Origin: Ceratobasidium sp. AG-K
Lineage: Eukaryota; Basidiomycota; Agaricomycetes; Cantharellales; Ceratobasidiaceae
Assembly (NCBI GenBank): GCA_037039685.1
Contig: JAWNGF010000006.1
Span: 2,356,001 to 2,420,000, forward strand
DNA: 64,000 nt
Reading direction: 5' to 3'
Under the pieces are notes generated by a model, which saw nothing but the letters and a program-made list of their open reading frames with translations, had not been told where the DNA came from and did not search any database. Shown here one piece after another: positions 52,836 to 64,000 of the stretch. Each line of letters begins with the position of its first letter. Within the stretch, counting starts at the first letter, position 1. The translations under genes and the position numbers were made by a program.

Positions 52836-54929
52836 TTAGACTTCTTCCTGGTAACCCTCATCCAAATAATAGTCCATATCGCCTTGCCCAATACCCTCAT
52901 TGTCCTTGTCGTCGTCATACTTTTCATTCTCTTCATCTTTGTCTTCTGCTTCGTCCTCCTTTTCAGTGACCTTCGGTTTCCCTTTGGTCTTCCCGCCAGC
53001 GCTTGGCTTCTCGAACAACTTCTCCACGGCAGCGTAGTTGATTCGGCGCGAAAATGTCTTCTTCCTTTGCATCAATGCACGCGCGGATTGCGCAGGGGTC
53101 TCTCCGCTTGCGGTAGTCGAGTCCCGAGGTTTTTGCCGTTTACGAGTCTGTAATCATGTGACGAGTAATTTATAAAGAAAGAAAGTAAACACCGGGAATC
53201 GAACCTTGCGACTTTTCTGGCGCTTATTTTCCGTTCCCTCCTCGGCGTCCAACCCTTTCACTAAAAAGCAACGAGATCGGCGGAGCCAGTCAGCGTCCAT
53301 ATAAATAAATTGACTTGAAGTAAGTGCTCACTTGCGATTCTTTCTAGGTAATCTCGGTTGAATTCAACCCACATGCGGGTTTTCTTTTGAACTTCTTCTT
53401 CGGTTAATAGGAACGCATCCAATTCTTCTTCGTCGAGACCCTGTAGCTCATCGGTCTCGGGCTCGGCAGCACGGGACGTTCTCTGGTACTCAGCGTCCTC
53501 GAGTGCAGCGGCAATTTTGGAGCCGTCAGAATTATTAAGAAAATGAGACATTTCGGCAGCAATGTCTTCGCCTGGTGGATTATCCGCCCCAGCCGCTCCT
53601 CCCTCGCCTTTCTCCAGTGTCCCCGCCACATCGCCCTCGTCTTTGTCCTTGTCCTGGGTGTGAACCATCTCATTAAATGCAGCTTGTTCTTCGTCGTCGG
53701 AAGGGCAGAAAAGTGGACGATTTTCCTGGTCATTTGGTGGGCTGTCAAGGCCAAGGGCTACGATCCCGCTGGTCATGTCAATCGGCTGACCGGGCGCAGA
53801 GGGATCCTCGCCTTCGTCCTCCGCCTCTTCTGTTCGAATGCGCTTTCGTTTTCCAGAACACAGCGCCCCCTTTTGCTTCTCGAGTCCCTTCGTAAACGCT
53901 GGTGGATCAGCGGCTTCTTCGAGCACCACATTCCGGAAGTCGTGCATAGTCAGCGCTGCACTCGGGGTTGCCTTGAACTCTTCGAGTCGTTTCCTGACTG
54001 TTTCGTCACCGATCTTGACAACCTGAACAATCTCCTGGATGCTCCGTCGAAAATGATTCATACGAGCCGCGAGAAGTAAACAAGCACCGCATATTCCAGC
54101 GGGCCGACGACCATGAGTCATCCAGTCGCGAGAAAACCGACCAACGAGGCGAGTTGCATCGATCACAACCTTGTGAGTTTCTTCTCCAAACTCGAGTAGA
54201 GCAGCAAAGCGGGCGATCAAGTGGGCGGGGTCGATCAGAGGTAGGTTAATTTTGAGCTCCCGAACAAGTTTGAGGTAGTAAGCACCCAAAACAAACACAT
54301 TAACCTGTGTGTGTGTAAATGGACCCTGAGTTAAAATTTCGCATAAGATGGCTAAGGACGCACCCGAAGCATGTCCGAGAAGTCGATTAACATATGCCGA
54401 GTCCCCGACGTGCGACATGCGATATACAAACATACGGCAGCGACGTATTCGGACTTGCGCCCTTTTATAAACCTATGCGAAATGGCTAGGTTGTAGTACC
54501 GCTGAGCTTTCTCGGCAATGTGTTCAGAGAGGTGAAGGGCTGAGGATTGTTGACGGATAAGAGTGCGACCATGGGCAGCGGATTGTTCTCCAGGCTCCGA
54601 GGAACCGTGCCCGAATGCTCCACCCGTATGAGCACGGGCTGATGATATTCCGACTATGAGTACTCTGCTCGACACTAACCCAGAAGATGCTCACTTTGTC
54701 CTAACGCCACAAATGAGCCATGAGCCACTGCAGCGCCTGATGCGCTCTCCCCGAATGTCACTTCAGCAACGATCCGGTTCTCTTCAACTAGTGTCCCGCA
54801 TTGGTTACAAAATCCATTTCCTGCCGCTTCATTGTATTCGATTACGCCCCCGCCGCATTCAGGACATAATTTAGCCTAAGATCGACGAGTCAAATGGGGT
54901 GTCGATCATGTAGATTGGCTACTCACCAT
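52836..54929 (-). CDS. BRF1: TFIIIB subunit Brf1
   Basis: RNA polymerase III initiation factor that binds TFIIIC, TBP and Pol III on tRNA and 5S promoters. The gene begins with an exon ending exactly after the ATG (54927-54929 followed by GTGAGT). The next exon gives a zinc ribbon, AKLCPECGGGVIEYNEAAGN and GFCNQCG. Two cyclin-type TFIIB repeats follow: AEKAQRYYNLAISHRFIKGR with EYVAAVCLYIACRTSGTRHM, then FAALLEFGEETHKVVIDATR with RRPAGICGACLLLAARMNHF. The Brf1-specific C-terminal part contains NRDYLERI and FSRRINYAAVEKLFE, and the protein ends in an acidic tail DYYLDEGYQEEV. All family landmarks are present. It is followed downstream by nothing related; a tRNA-Glu lies 185 bp upstream. Confidence 0.92.
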
Positions 54930-55113
54930 GATTTACAAACAAAATAATATTACAAAATAAAGCGGTTTCAAAGTCTGCGAATTGAGGATACCGAAACTAG
55001 GATGCGGTAGACATCGGTGGTGGTCAAAGCTTGGTGAGTTCGGTCAAATTTGGACATGACGAGTCAGAGCGGCTGTGCACAGGTCATATCATCCACCAAT
55101 CACATCTTCTCAA

Positions 55114-55185
55114 TCCGATATGGTGTAGTGGCTAACATTATCGCCTCTCACGCGATAGCCCTGGGTTCGATTCCCAGTATCGGAG
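55114..55185 (+). tRNA. tRNA-Glu (CTC), second copy
   Basis: Identical over all 72 nt to 10644-10715, and also in the flanking CAA before and CTTTT after. The anticodon CTC sits in the loop CTCTCAC. It is followed by a T-run. Confidence 0.95.
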
Positions 55186-55442
55186 CTTTTTGTTCATTTC
55201 TCGCATGGACCATGTAGTCAAGGGCAGTGAACACGCGGTTTTGCTGAGGCTAATTTACTATTCTAATTTCTATAATACACCGTGACTTTATGAACACAAA
55301 AGCGAACATCCAGGGTAGAAATGTTCAGGACTGATGTGCGTTAATAAGAGTTAATTGCTATGTTGGCCGGAACCGATAAGGTGTAAACATACGGGTGTGC
55401 CCTCCCACTCGTGAACATCCCAGGCATTACGTGTTTGTCGAT

Positions 55443-55993
55443 TTATGCCAGCAATGTTAAGTAATTTTCTTCTCCTGGTCCGGTCCGCTCTGCCACGAAG
55501 CCATCTTGAGACCTGTTGCCATCCGCCAAAACAACCATAATAACATTTGTGTTCAAGAAGTGTGTTTGATCCCTTACCCTGATGGCAATGAACGCGATAG
55601 TTACAGCGAGAATACAGACCCCGCCTATAGTTGCTGTGAGGACAATTCGGGAACGCTTAGCAGGGGTATCTGCATCGAAAGTACTCGGCTCGGGTGATAT
55701 GGAACTTGTTGAGGACATGGGCGGAACACCCAGCTGATGGTTGCTGCAAGCGCTCGACCGTGCCACAGGTTCAGGGTCACGTGAGAAATCGAGACCCTCG
55801 CAACAATTCCCGCACTGGAAACACGGTAAAATATGAGCGTGCATCCTGCCAAGCTCTTTCGATTGGTACACATCTTAAAATAGATGCGCGCGTCATCCCA
55901 ATCACACCGAATGAATCCCCGGCTTTCTAATGTGTTTCCTGCCGACTGCCAGCAGTTGGCTGGAAGCTGGTCCTCAATCACCAATGATTCCAC
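55443..55993 (-). CDS. Possible single-pass membrane protein, incomplete model
   Basis: The minus-strand frame contains a Ser/Pro/Thr-rich stretch (PPMSSTSSISPEPST), then a membrane helix RIVLTATIGGVCILAVTIAF and a short tail. An upstream open piece (from 55993, MESLVIEDQLPANCWQSAGN) may be part of the ectodomain, but an intron linking the two could not be fixed. The layout resembles the common basidiomycete single-pass membrane proteins. Function unknown. Confidence 0.35.
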
Positions 55994-56480
55994 TCGTCAC
56001 AAGAATATGCAGGAGTCAAAGCCATGCCAACGAGTCTGGTTGATGCTGCGGATTGATATCATTTAGTTTACGCGGCAATCCAGGCAACGTGTTCTAGACG
56101 CAAGTTCTAGTTTACCGGGGGATTAGGCGTTTAAGATTGCTAGGAGATACTTTGTCATGGCTTGGCAATGAGCTAGCATGGCAATAATATTCACCTGGTC
56201 TTCCAGGGGTTCGTCATCTTCAAACAACGTGCGCCGTTTGGATCTAGTACCGTTATGGTTATCCGGTCGCCTTCGGAGCCATTACCAGTTGGCACAGGGC
56301 ATGATATCACGGACCGAAAAGTGCCGTGAACGTAGGCAACCGAACGGACCGCCGTTGCCCAGTGCATATCCCAGTGTATAAAACAAGCGAGGTGTAGCTC
56401 TCAAACTCAACAACACAGAGCTCTCTACATTCCACTCATTTTTAACACACATTCTTTCCAACACTTTAGTTTCTTCCAAG
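55994..56480. other. Intergenic upstream of PL3 gene
   Basis: About 490 bp with no gene. It holds the promoter of the pectate lyase. Confidence 0.4.
56377..56383 (+). promoter_or_regulatory. TATA box of PL3 pectate lyase gene
   Basis: TATAAAA, 98 bp upstream of the ATG at 56481. Confidence 0.5.
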
Positions 56481-57470
56481 ATGGTCTACTTCTCTTTCGC
56501 CACTATCGCCGCTGTTGCTGGCTTTTTGACTCAGGCAGTCCTTGCTATCCCTTCTCCGACCACTGACGCCAACGGCGTTTATGTCAAGCGTGCAGCCAGC
56601 TGCACCTTCCCTACTCCTCCCAAAACCTCTAGCTTGAGCGCTGCCAAGACCATTACCGGGACATTCGATGGCGGCAACGTGCGTTACGACCGCGGCTCCG
56701 GCGCTTGCACCGGCCAGCAGGAGGGTGGCGACAAGGACGCTGTCTTTATCCTCCAGTCTGGTGCTACCATCAAGTAAGCTCTTACCTGATATATGTTTAT
56801 GCTTACTGACTTGGACCACAGGAACGTCGTCATTGGGGCGAACCAAGCTGAAGGCATCCACTGCTTGGGTCCTTGCAACGTCTACGACGTCTGGTTCGAG
56901 GACGTTTGCGAGGATGCGATCACCATCAAGCAGACTTCTGGTACCTCGAACATCGTTGGCGGAGGTGCCAAGGGCGCAAGCGACAAGGTCGTTCAGCATA
57001 ACGGTGGTGGTCAGTGGCGTTGACTGCCATACTTGGACGCCGAGCTAATTATGCTTGCTAGGAACCGTCAATATTGATTCGTACTGCGTGCAAGACTTTG
57101 GCAAGCTTTATCGCTCTTGCGGCAACTGCTCGACGTACGTTTCTCAGAGCCCATGATTATATGCACAGCATACTCACATGTATGTGCATTTTAGCCAATA
57201 CAAGCGCACTGTCACCATTAGCAATGTGATTGCTAAGAATGGCAAGCTCCTCGCTGGTATCAACTCCAACTATGGAGATGTTGCCACCATCAGCACCAGC
57301 ACCAACTCGTATAGCAGCGTCAAGTCCGTTTGTGACACCTTCAAGGGCAACAACAGCGGAAAGGAGCCCACAACTCTTACTAAGAACACTGCCAACTCTT
57401 AGTATGTCCATTTATTACTCAATGACTAACAGTGGGACTAATAGTTTTCCTCTCCAGCTGCAAGTTCTAA
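56481..57470 (+). CDS. Secreted pectate lyase, family PL3
   Basis: Five exons (56481-56773, 56822-57009, 57062-57134, 57195-57401, 57458-57470). A signal peptide ([22 protein letters not shown]) is followed by a short propeptide ending in KR (ANGVYVKR), a likely Kex2 site. The mature enzyme is a beta-helix with family motifs: [106 protein letters not shown]. It cleaves polygalacturonate by calcium-dependent beta-elimination outside the cell. The last exon is only 13 bp and supplies the Cys of the C-terminal YCKF; ignoring that intron would end the protein at a TAG at 57400, without the Cys. Confidence 0.93.
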
Positions 57471-57918
57471 CTTGTTCGCTCTTGTTCACTCGGTCCTTGC
57501 GATTTGTTTTTCGATGTAATCTACAGAGCTCCTGTCGTGTAGAATTCACTGTGGTCTTTCCCAAACACTACGGTCTCATGGGGCGTCGAGGATCATGCAC
57601 CGTTCAATGGAGAGGGTCCGAGTTTGATGGCAAGTTGGATATTGTCTGTCCAATGGCAACAAACTCCAGTGCAATCCCACAACTTACCCGCCTCGAACGG
57701 AACGGGCCATCCTGGTTAGCGGATGGCCTGAACGCTTCAAAACAGCATACGAGTTTAATCAAAACAATTTGGATGGGGGCATGTACATACACGTGAGCGA
57801 ACAAACATACGATCATTACGAAAATATCTAATGGAAGCTGGTCGGAGGCGTAGCGAAAGGTTAAACGAATCGTATGTATGATTGAAGAGTGCACGTGCAT
57901 GCGACTCATCCAGCGAGG
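57471..57918. other. Convergent intergenic, 3' UTRs
   Basis: About 450 bp between convergent genes; open frames here have no recognised motif. Confidence 0.4.
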
Positions 57919-60180
57919 CTAGTAGGACGAGCCCTCCGAGTCGTTCGCATAGTAAGCTTGGGCCATTTCATTGTGCTGAGTGTCGTTACTGTTGGCCCCT
58001 CTATGTTGATTTAGCTGAACGTAGCCAGTGGATTCTGAGCTGTACGAGCTCTGCCAATTGTAGCCGTACGACTGCCCTGGTTCGGACTCAGCTGAGACTT
58101 GATGGGGCAGAGACCCTCCGGCTAGTGAGAGAGGGTAAGAGCGGCTCGCCGCGTCGGGCGGAGCTCGGGTGCCTGGGGAGTAGTTATCCCCAGTAGTATT
58201 CGCATATGTCGAGTGTAACGTAGACTGCGTGGAGAATACGGTCAGCTAGAAAAAATGATCTGAAAAACTCCGTACTCACTTTATGACCAGTCACGATATC
58301 TGGGTCTTCGTACATCGCTGAAAGGTCAATCGGTCCGTGGTGTTGCCCTGTATCGGCTTGCGAAGCAGTGATACCGTACAGGGGCGAGGTATTGGTTGTG
58401 ACCCCCTCTGATGCAGGGCCCCCAGAGCAGAGCTCCAGCTGCAGCCTTGGGTACGTGTGAGGGCTGTAGTAGTACTCTGGCGGAGAGCTGCTCGGGGACT
58501 GCGAGTGGTGGCTTACATGATCAAACGTAGCCAAGTCGAAGTTGTCGTCGAGCTGTTGGTGTCGAGCTACCTCCTTGCGGAGGTAAGGATAGTAAAGGCG
58601 ACGATGGCGCCGAAGCGGAGACGAACTCGACGGACGATGTGGCATAGTAGTGGGGGCGGGCGCGGGCTCTTGAGTACGAGGAACGGCCGGGCGGGCGGGC
58701 GCGCCAGGTTTCCTGGCGCTCGGGCAAAGCAGTAGCGAGAGGAAGCGATGAGGCCCGGCGATGTGGCCATCCACGGTGTGCCTTCACTATCTCAGAGGTT
58801 TCACCGATGCTGAATTGTGTGACATGCTCGGGTTCGTTAATTGGCGTGATCGGTGAGGTTTGCGCTGGAGTAGGGCTTAAGCCATCGCCAAGGGATGGGT
58901 GAATCGCTAGCGGCTCAAGAGGGAGGTAATTATGATGGGAGGCGATCGTTGGATAGCTTGCAGCGAAAGGATTTGTAAACACAGGGCTACTATCCTCGAG
59001 GGCGCGCAAAACGTCAACGTTGGTATGGAATTGAGTTTCCGTTCCCGGGTGGGTGTTTGCCAGCGGCTCAAGCTGTGGGTTTGGTGCGCCAACGCTCTCC
59101 CGGTCTAGCCCCAGTCGCTGAGCCTCCTTTTCGAGCTGTTCGCCAACAACTCCTTGTTGAACAAGCTCCGCCACACGTGCGCAACGGGCCTTGTCCTTAC
59201 GACGCTCCTCTTGGTCAATATATCTAGCCTTCGTGCCATCCGTGAAGTGGAGGTGGCCCCCTTCACTGACGCTCAGGCCTTCGATTATCTCATGAGGGGC
59301 ATCGACGCCGCCGATCCCAGGGGTTGTTGAATAGGCGGAGGATGTTAATGGGACGCCACGGCATTTGACTCGACGTTTGACGATGCCCTCAAGCTTGGCT
59401 GGCTTGTAACGATAAGCCAGGATACATTCGACTATGCTTTTCCTGTTGTAAAGTGTGGTAGTGTCAACATCGAGAGTAAACATTGCCGAAACCTCATACC
59501 TTTTCGACGTCCGCTCGTTGTTCCCAAATCAAACGCTCCATAGGGGCCAGGTTGTTCCATATCTCACCAATAATCTAGGTTCGGTGTTAGATAATATTGT
59601 CACCGAGCCACAAGCCACTAACCTTGCTAATATGGCGATGGTCATTCTGATTGAAGTATGCGTGAGCCAGAGGTACAGTGAGTAGCGGAGAGGCGGCGTA
59701 CCTCGACCTTGCCCGGGATCAACTGAGCCGCTACATAATGAGAGCGGAATAGAATGAACGCGTTGCGCGGACGCGGAATATGCCCTGGTGGACGCTTCCT
59801 GCTGTGTGATACCTTGGGAGCCATAGGCGTAGGTTCAGAGCCTAGGCTTGCTGGCGTGGCGGGCTCGGTAAAATACGGTGACAAAGCCGAGTCGGTGGGG
59901 GAAGGAAAGGTACTAGAATCTGGTGGCGTAGGTATTATAGAGGGGCTGCATATGTAGCTTGGGGTGTCCTCAGAGTATTCGGAAATAGAAGAGTGATTGG
60001 ACATGTCGTACATCACCCCAAGGTGAGGGTCAGGAAGTTGCGAGCGGGATGGATGGTCGCCGTAGTGATTTTGCGTCCAAATATTTATTATACCGCGCGC
60101 TGAGGGAACAATGCGGTGGTTAGCCAATTGCGGTGCGAAGCAAGACAGCGGATGTTTTTTTACTGACCTGTACCGCTCAT
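57919..60180 (-). CDS. HMG-box transcription factor, mating-type/Ste11-like
   Basis: The start at 60180 gives MSGTARGIINIWTQNHYG; a Ser/Pro-rich N-terminus follows. The HMG box is split by introns: HIPRPRNAFILFRSHYVAAQ, then NQNDHRHISKIIGEIWNNLA and MERLIWEQRADVEK, then KSIVECILAYRYKPAKLEG. IPRPRNAFILFR is the hallmark of the fungal MATA-type HMG family, which binds bent DNA in pathways of mating and sexual development. The remainder (about 450 residues) is low-complexity, rich in Ser, Pro, Tyr and Gln. The last exon begins after an intron with donor near 58279 and ends NDSEGSSY, stop at 57919. Between about 58790 and 58560 the coding frame shifts by one; either a small intron or an indel lies in this GC-rich stretch and could not be resolved. 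Confidence 0.82.
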
Positions 60181-62332
60181 GGTGTCGATGCTTCCAGGCT
60201 GGTCCATAGACACAGCCAAGTTGGCGCTCACGAGAGCGAAGACAAGCTATGGGGCGGTGCTATGAGCGGCGGGAGGAACTATAGATGCGGCAAGGCGGGG
60301 GATGTGCAGTACAGATCGGCGTGTGTGCTCGAAAGAAGCGATTCGCGGAATCCTTCCAGATCCAGAACGGGAGCAGATATGAGAGAGAGTACACTCTCGC
60401 CAGATAATGGAGCACTTATAGACTTCCAGGTCTAAGTACGAAACTCGTAGATCAGTTTCGTACAAACTATGACGAGAAGTAAATAAAGGTAAAAGAGCTT
60501 TGTGCCGGGAATGTGGGAGACGAGAGGAATAAAATGCTCCAAGTCTGTGGTGCGCAAATTGAGTCGGGGTTTGAAATGTCAATCTCCCATTTCCGCCCCT
60601 ACACATATTCTTCACAGCATAACCTCAGTGCGTGAATTCTTAATACAATGGTATACGTATATGCCTACAAAAATATTGAAAGTATCGTAATATTAACGAC
60701 TGCGACTGGTAATTTGGGCTACTGGTCGGGCCGTTGGCTTCTAGGATTGATCGTCCACGCCCTGCTCTCCTTTCCGCCTCTGTTGAGGTTTCTTCGGTGT
60801 CTTCGGCTCCTAGAGGAAGCGGCCATCACGATAATGGGCCAGCGTTTGGGTAATCGACAAAGAAACTGCGCTGTGCGTCCAAGTACCTGGCCCGTAGCTT
60901 CCTGTTCGAGGCAGCCGCTCCTGGGTTCGATCGCTTTGTCAGAGTGGGCACATTCATACTCTGGACTGCCCAAAGCTTTGATCGATTAATTACTTTGAGC
61001 ATTCCCCTTGTTGTGCACCATTCCCCCTCGACCGACGTTCTGGTGGAAGGAAGTAAGTTCGCTAAAAATGGTCGTAGGGGAGAAGGCACAACATATCTAT
61101 GATGATGAAACGTCCTTCCCATCTTTGTTTCATAGATACCCGTACCACAGGGAGCTATACCTGGGCTAATTGTGTTTGCGTTGGCGAATGGAGTATCGGC
61201 CGTCATAGCCAACCCCTTAGTATCCGTCACGGGGATAACAATCACAACCTAAAGTGTTAGTCCATTCGCCGGACGTACGAGTCACCACGCATAATTGCAC
61301 GATTTCATCCAAACACAGCTTCGATGATAATCGTCGTTTCGCCTCCTACCAGTGCCCGACAGTTAAGGTCTCCCGGAACCAACTCCTCTAGTGAATATCA
61401 TGCAACCTGGTGCCTTGATCCTTGGCAATCAATGCCTCGGACGGCGTTTAGGGGAGTAAACGGGGCTTAGCGTGGGGCTAGCCAGTGCCTGCCCATCAGG
61501 TGTGTCCAGAGCGCCGCTGAGGTATATGCGCCAATGTTGGTGGGTGCGAGTCACGGCTTGGGATACATAAATTTGACCTGCTGCAGATTCAGATAGTAGC
61601 GGTCACGGACTTAATCAACGCCCCGGGGAAAGCAGCAGGCGCGAACGTGATGACCTACCGAGATTCGAAATAACAGACTCCCCGATCCAAGCCACTAGTT
61701 TATCATGAGGAACGGACCACGATCGGGTCGACGATGGATCCGGATTTAGCACTCCTTTGTTAAGCTGCATCTAGAGCTAAAATGGCACATCAATTTAGCG
61801 GGTGGAGTCAGGTTGGCGACCCGGTGCTTCAGTTAGGAATGTAACATATGCCACTCAGAGTTTGCCAGTTCAAGTGTTTGACTGGTGGCGACGTGAAGCT
61901 CAGAACCATGCACATCGCTCCTTTTTTGTGGTGGCGCGCTAGCATTCGACTGAAACTGTAGGTCCTGAAAGACTAGCACCAACCCAGTACGCATATGGGT
62001 GGTAAAGGGGAGAGAAACCACGTAGATACTACTCGCCAACAGGTCAACATAGTTGCGGCCAGAGTGGCACGTATCTCATACGGTAAACGAACAAGAACAA
62101 ACTTTTGGCCGAGTCGATTAGTGATGGCCCAGATGTGGTGAGCTCTGTCAACTTTTAAGGTAAGTCGCTGATTACACGCCACAATCTATTCCGGATCAGC
62201 CAAGATTGATTATACCAGATGATGTAGCCAGCAGGACGGGTATCGAGATATTTTGCCAGAAAAATCCACGAGAAAGGATAACAAAGAGAATTCGACATAG
62301 TTACGACTCCCGAGAAGTTGAAAACAGAGACT
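60181..62332. other. Long intergenic stretch, no supported gene
   Basis: About 2.1 kb between the HMG gene and the alkyltransferase-like gene. Open frames of 60-140 codons occur on both strands (the longest is minus 60826-61245), none with a recognised domain. The GC-rich part near 61400-61700 may be decayed sequence. The left 200 bp presumably carries the HMG gene's promoter. Confidence 0.4.
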
Positions 62333-62831
62333 TTACTCTTCAGTGGTATCCAGCTCGACTTCAGCCGGATCAGGAAACCAGCCATATGCCGCCAAGCTAA
62401 CTCTCATTAAGCCGCCTCCTGGCCCAGGAGTACTAACCTCCACATCTTCGGCTTGGAGTTCGTCCCTCTGGCGATCAGCTCCTGTCGTATCGGGGCCTCG
62501 GGATGAAATAGTCCCGTTGCTAGCAATCACGCGGTACCAAGGGACATCGGTCCCATCTGGAAGAAACTTGAGGGCTGAAAGTACATTTATTAAGCGTGGT
62601 TACGTTCAAATAGAAGTGTTATACAAACCTTGCCCGACGTGTCGGGAGTTTCTGGGCATTCCTATGATCTTAGCGATGTGGCCACTGGAAAAATGGAATA
62701 GGGGTAACGCATTGCTTCAATACATGTGCAAACACGGCTTCGACGAGGGGAACTCACTAACTAGTGACTCTCCCAGGAGGAATCTGGCGAACAGCAGCGT
62801 ACACACGGGCGTGGAACTCTGCAGAGTCCAT
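62333..62831 (-). CDS. Alkyltransferase-like protein (ATL)
   Basis: Three exons; the start at 62831 gives MDSAEFHARVYAAVRQIPPG. The DNA-binding domain of O6-methylguanine methyltransferases is complete: PPGRVTSYGHIAKIIGMPRN, SRHVGQALKFLPDGTDVPWY, RVIASNGTIS. In the repair enzyme the active site is PCHR; here it is PWYR, with Trp in place of the alkyl-accepting Cys. This is the mark of ATL proteins, which bind O6-alkylguanine and pass it to nucleotide excision repair without removing the alkyl group. The final RVSLAAYGWFPDP also fits fungal ATLs. About 130 residues. Divergent from the Smr gene with 159 bp between the starts. Confidence 0.9.
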
Positions 62832-62990
62832 GATGGTCGTAAAAAACCGTCACTAGTCATCCGGACCCAAACAATTGACGTTGTTGGGGCTTGTGGGGGC
62901 ACCGACTCAGATGAGGTCACGTGAAAAAGTGAACACGAATAACAAGTATTCGCAATTTGGCTCCCGACTTTGCTCTGCCTTGACAGCACG
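62832..62990. promoter_or_regulatory. Shared divergent promoter, ATL / Smr genes
   Basis: A 159 bp gap between two divergent start codons. It contains TCACGTGA at 62918-62925, an E-box-like palindrome. Co-regulation is possible but unproven. Confidence 0.4.
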
Positions 62991-63706
62991 ATGTATGGAA
63001 CGTTGACCGTATGCTTCGCTGCCTTTGTATTTTGGGTTTGGACCTGGGGTAGAGGAACCCCGTATATCAACCAGCAACCAGGAGAAAAGTGGAGGGCAGA
63101 GGCACGCGTCGCTGCGCGCAAACGGACCAAGGTACTAGACCAAGCAAGCATTGCATGGAAGGCAGGCCAAAAAGGAACAGCTAAAACTGTGAGTTTTATT
63201 AAACTATATATGATATTTAGCTCATGAATCTTATCGCTAGCTCTCGGAACGAGGCAAACATTACACACAACAAATCGAGCGATACAATGAACGCGCCGCC
63301 AAAGAAATCTTCCTCTCCCTGAATCCGACGTACTACAACCAACCGCCCGCGGAAGCGCTTACCAAGATTGACCTCCATGGACTCTACGTCAACGAAGCAC
63401 TCGTCTATACCCAAACACATTTGGCACTGTGCCGCCAGGACGGGGTCACACGCACGTCTATCATCACCGGGAGGGGAAATAATAGCAAAGATGGGGTCGC
63501 CAAGGTACGTGAATTATGTCTGATCTTATACCCTTGGCTCATACGCTATATCGCCGTCGCAGATTAAGCCAGCCGTGGAAGGTCTTCTCATCCGTGAAGG
63601 TCTTCAAGACAAATTCCACTGGGAGAACGAGGGATGCTTGAGTGTCGAGATCCCCCTAGTGCAGAGGCAACCCATCGTCAAGGGAGATGGGTGTATTTTG
63701 ATGTGA
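62991..63706 (+). CDS. DUF1771 - Smr domain protein with N-terminal membrane segment
   Basis: Three exons; the start at 62991 gives MYGTLTVCFAAFVFWVWTWG, a hydrophobic segment. After WRAEARVAARKRTKVLDQAS (DUF1771 helices: EKWRAEARVAARKR, KHYTQQIERYNERAAKEIF) comes the Smr domain: KIDLHGLYVNEALVYTQTHL and SIITGRGNNSKDGVAKIKPA, with the conserved D-L-H-G and G-x-G motifs. Smr domains bind or cut nucleic acid, often RNA or branched DNA; the fungal role of this type is not settled. The last exon adds EGLLIREGLQDKFHWENEGC and ends at 63704-63706. The stop was read in the frame of SVEIPLVQRQPIVKGDG. Confidence 0.85.
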
Positions 63707-64000
63707 ATGCGAGCAAGGGCTTCTCGCACAGGACAGTGGGCATGTCCAGTCCGGCCCCATGGTTATTTTGTATGTGTTATTCAGTGAGTGTTTTGGACAT
63801 TATGTATAGATTTGTGTGTTACTGTATTCGCTGTTTCTTAAGAAATGATCTCCCATCTGGAACGTATGAACACAAGGCTTGACCGTGCGTCAAAAGATGT
63901 CCCAAACAGGAAATTTGATCCAACTTGGCGCGCCTCGCAATCCGTACGGTAACAACCGCGTTTCATGATCACAGTTACATCCGAGTAAAAACTAAACTAA
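63707..64000. other. Downstream flank to window end
   Basis: About 290 bp, presumably the 3' UTR and flank of the Smr gene. Nothing else seen. Confidence 0.35.

Noticed and set aside
53190..53230. tRNA-like T-loop (GGTTCGATTCCCGG on the minus strand)
   Set aside because: No acceptor, D-arm or anticodon stem can be formed upstream; it is an intron/exon edge of BRF1.
57400..57402. TAG stop for the pectate lyase
   Set aside because: It lies within a splice donor; the following 13-bp exon gives the family's terminal Cys-containing YCKF.

Overview
This is a eukaryotic window from a filamentous basidiomycete. Almost every gene is cut by many short introns (about 45-60 bp, GT-AG with some GC-AG), promoters carry TATA boxes, and the tRNA genes end in T-runs. 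Several proteins are typical of Agaricomycetes: a spermidine synthase/saccharopine reductase fusion, an HMG-box regulator with a fungal mating-type-like box, a CBM1-GH5 cellulase and a patatin-NB-ARC-TPR NLR. The content resembles a plant-associated fungus of the Rhizoctonia/Ceratobasidium kind. That placement is inference from gene content, not a database match.

Layout. 0-10.5 kb: an edge-truncated unknown gene, a secreted GH16-like protein (GH16-1), a large NLR with one frameshift in its TPR array, and divergently RIT1 (initiator-tRNA ribosyl-phosphate transferase). 10.6-21.2 kb: tRNA-Glu(CTC), a CBM1-GH5 endoglucanase, a tandem pair of MFS permeases (first intact, second frameshifted twice) and a PP2C phosphatase. 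21.4-25 kb: CFIm25 (mRNA 3'-end processing) and an S1/P1 nuclease with a disturbed signal peptide. 25.2-32.3 kb: a duplicated block holding GH16-2 and GH16-3, each followed by a degenerate unrecognised segment, with a broken Tc1-type transposase in the first copy. 34.7-48 kb: a nitrilase/cyanide hydratase, a bifunctional lysine-ketoglutarate reductase/saccharopine dehydrogenase, an LtrA-family membrane protein and a single-pass membrane protein. 48.3-55.2 kb: a PP28-type phosphoprotein, an intron-containing tRNA-Thr(CGT), the SPE3-LYS9 fusion, BRF1 (TFIIIB) and a second identical tRNA-Glu. 55.4-63.7 kb: a membrane-protein fragment, a PL3 pectate lyase, an HMG-box regulator, an alkyltransferase-like protein and a DUF1771-Smr protein.

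How the genes fit together. One group is secreted degradative enzymes suited to plant tissue (GH5-CBM1, PL3, three GH16-like proteins, S1/P1 nuclease), together with a cyanide hydratase-like nitrilase and nutrient permeases. A second group is conserved housekeeping: RIT1, BRF1 and tRNAs for translation and Pol III transcription, CFIm25, PP2C and PP28. A third theme is lysine: an animal/plant-like bifunctional degradative enzyme and the fungal biosynthetic saccharopine reductase, fused to spermidine synthase, lie about 9 kb apart. Recent duplication, single-base indels and a dead transposon show that the accessory parts are evolving quickly. Some indels could also be assembly errors.
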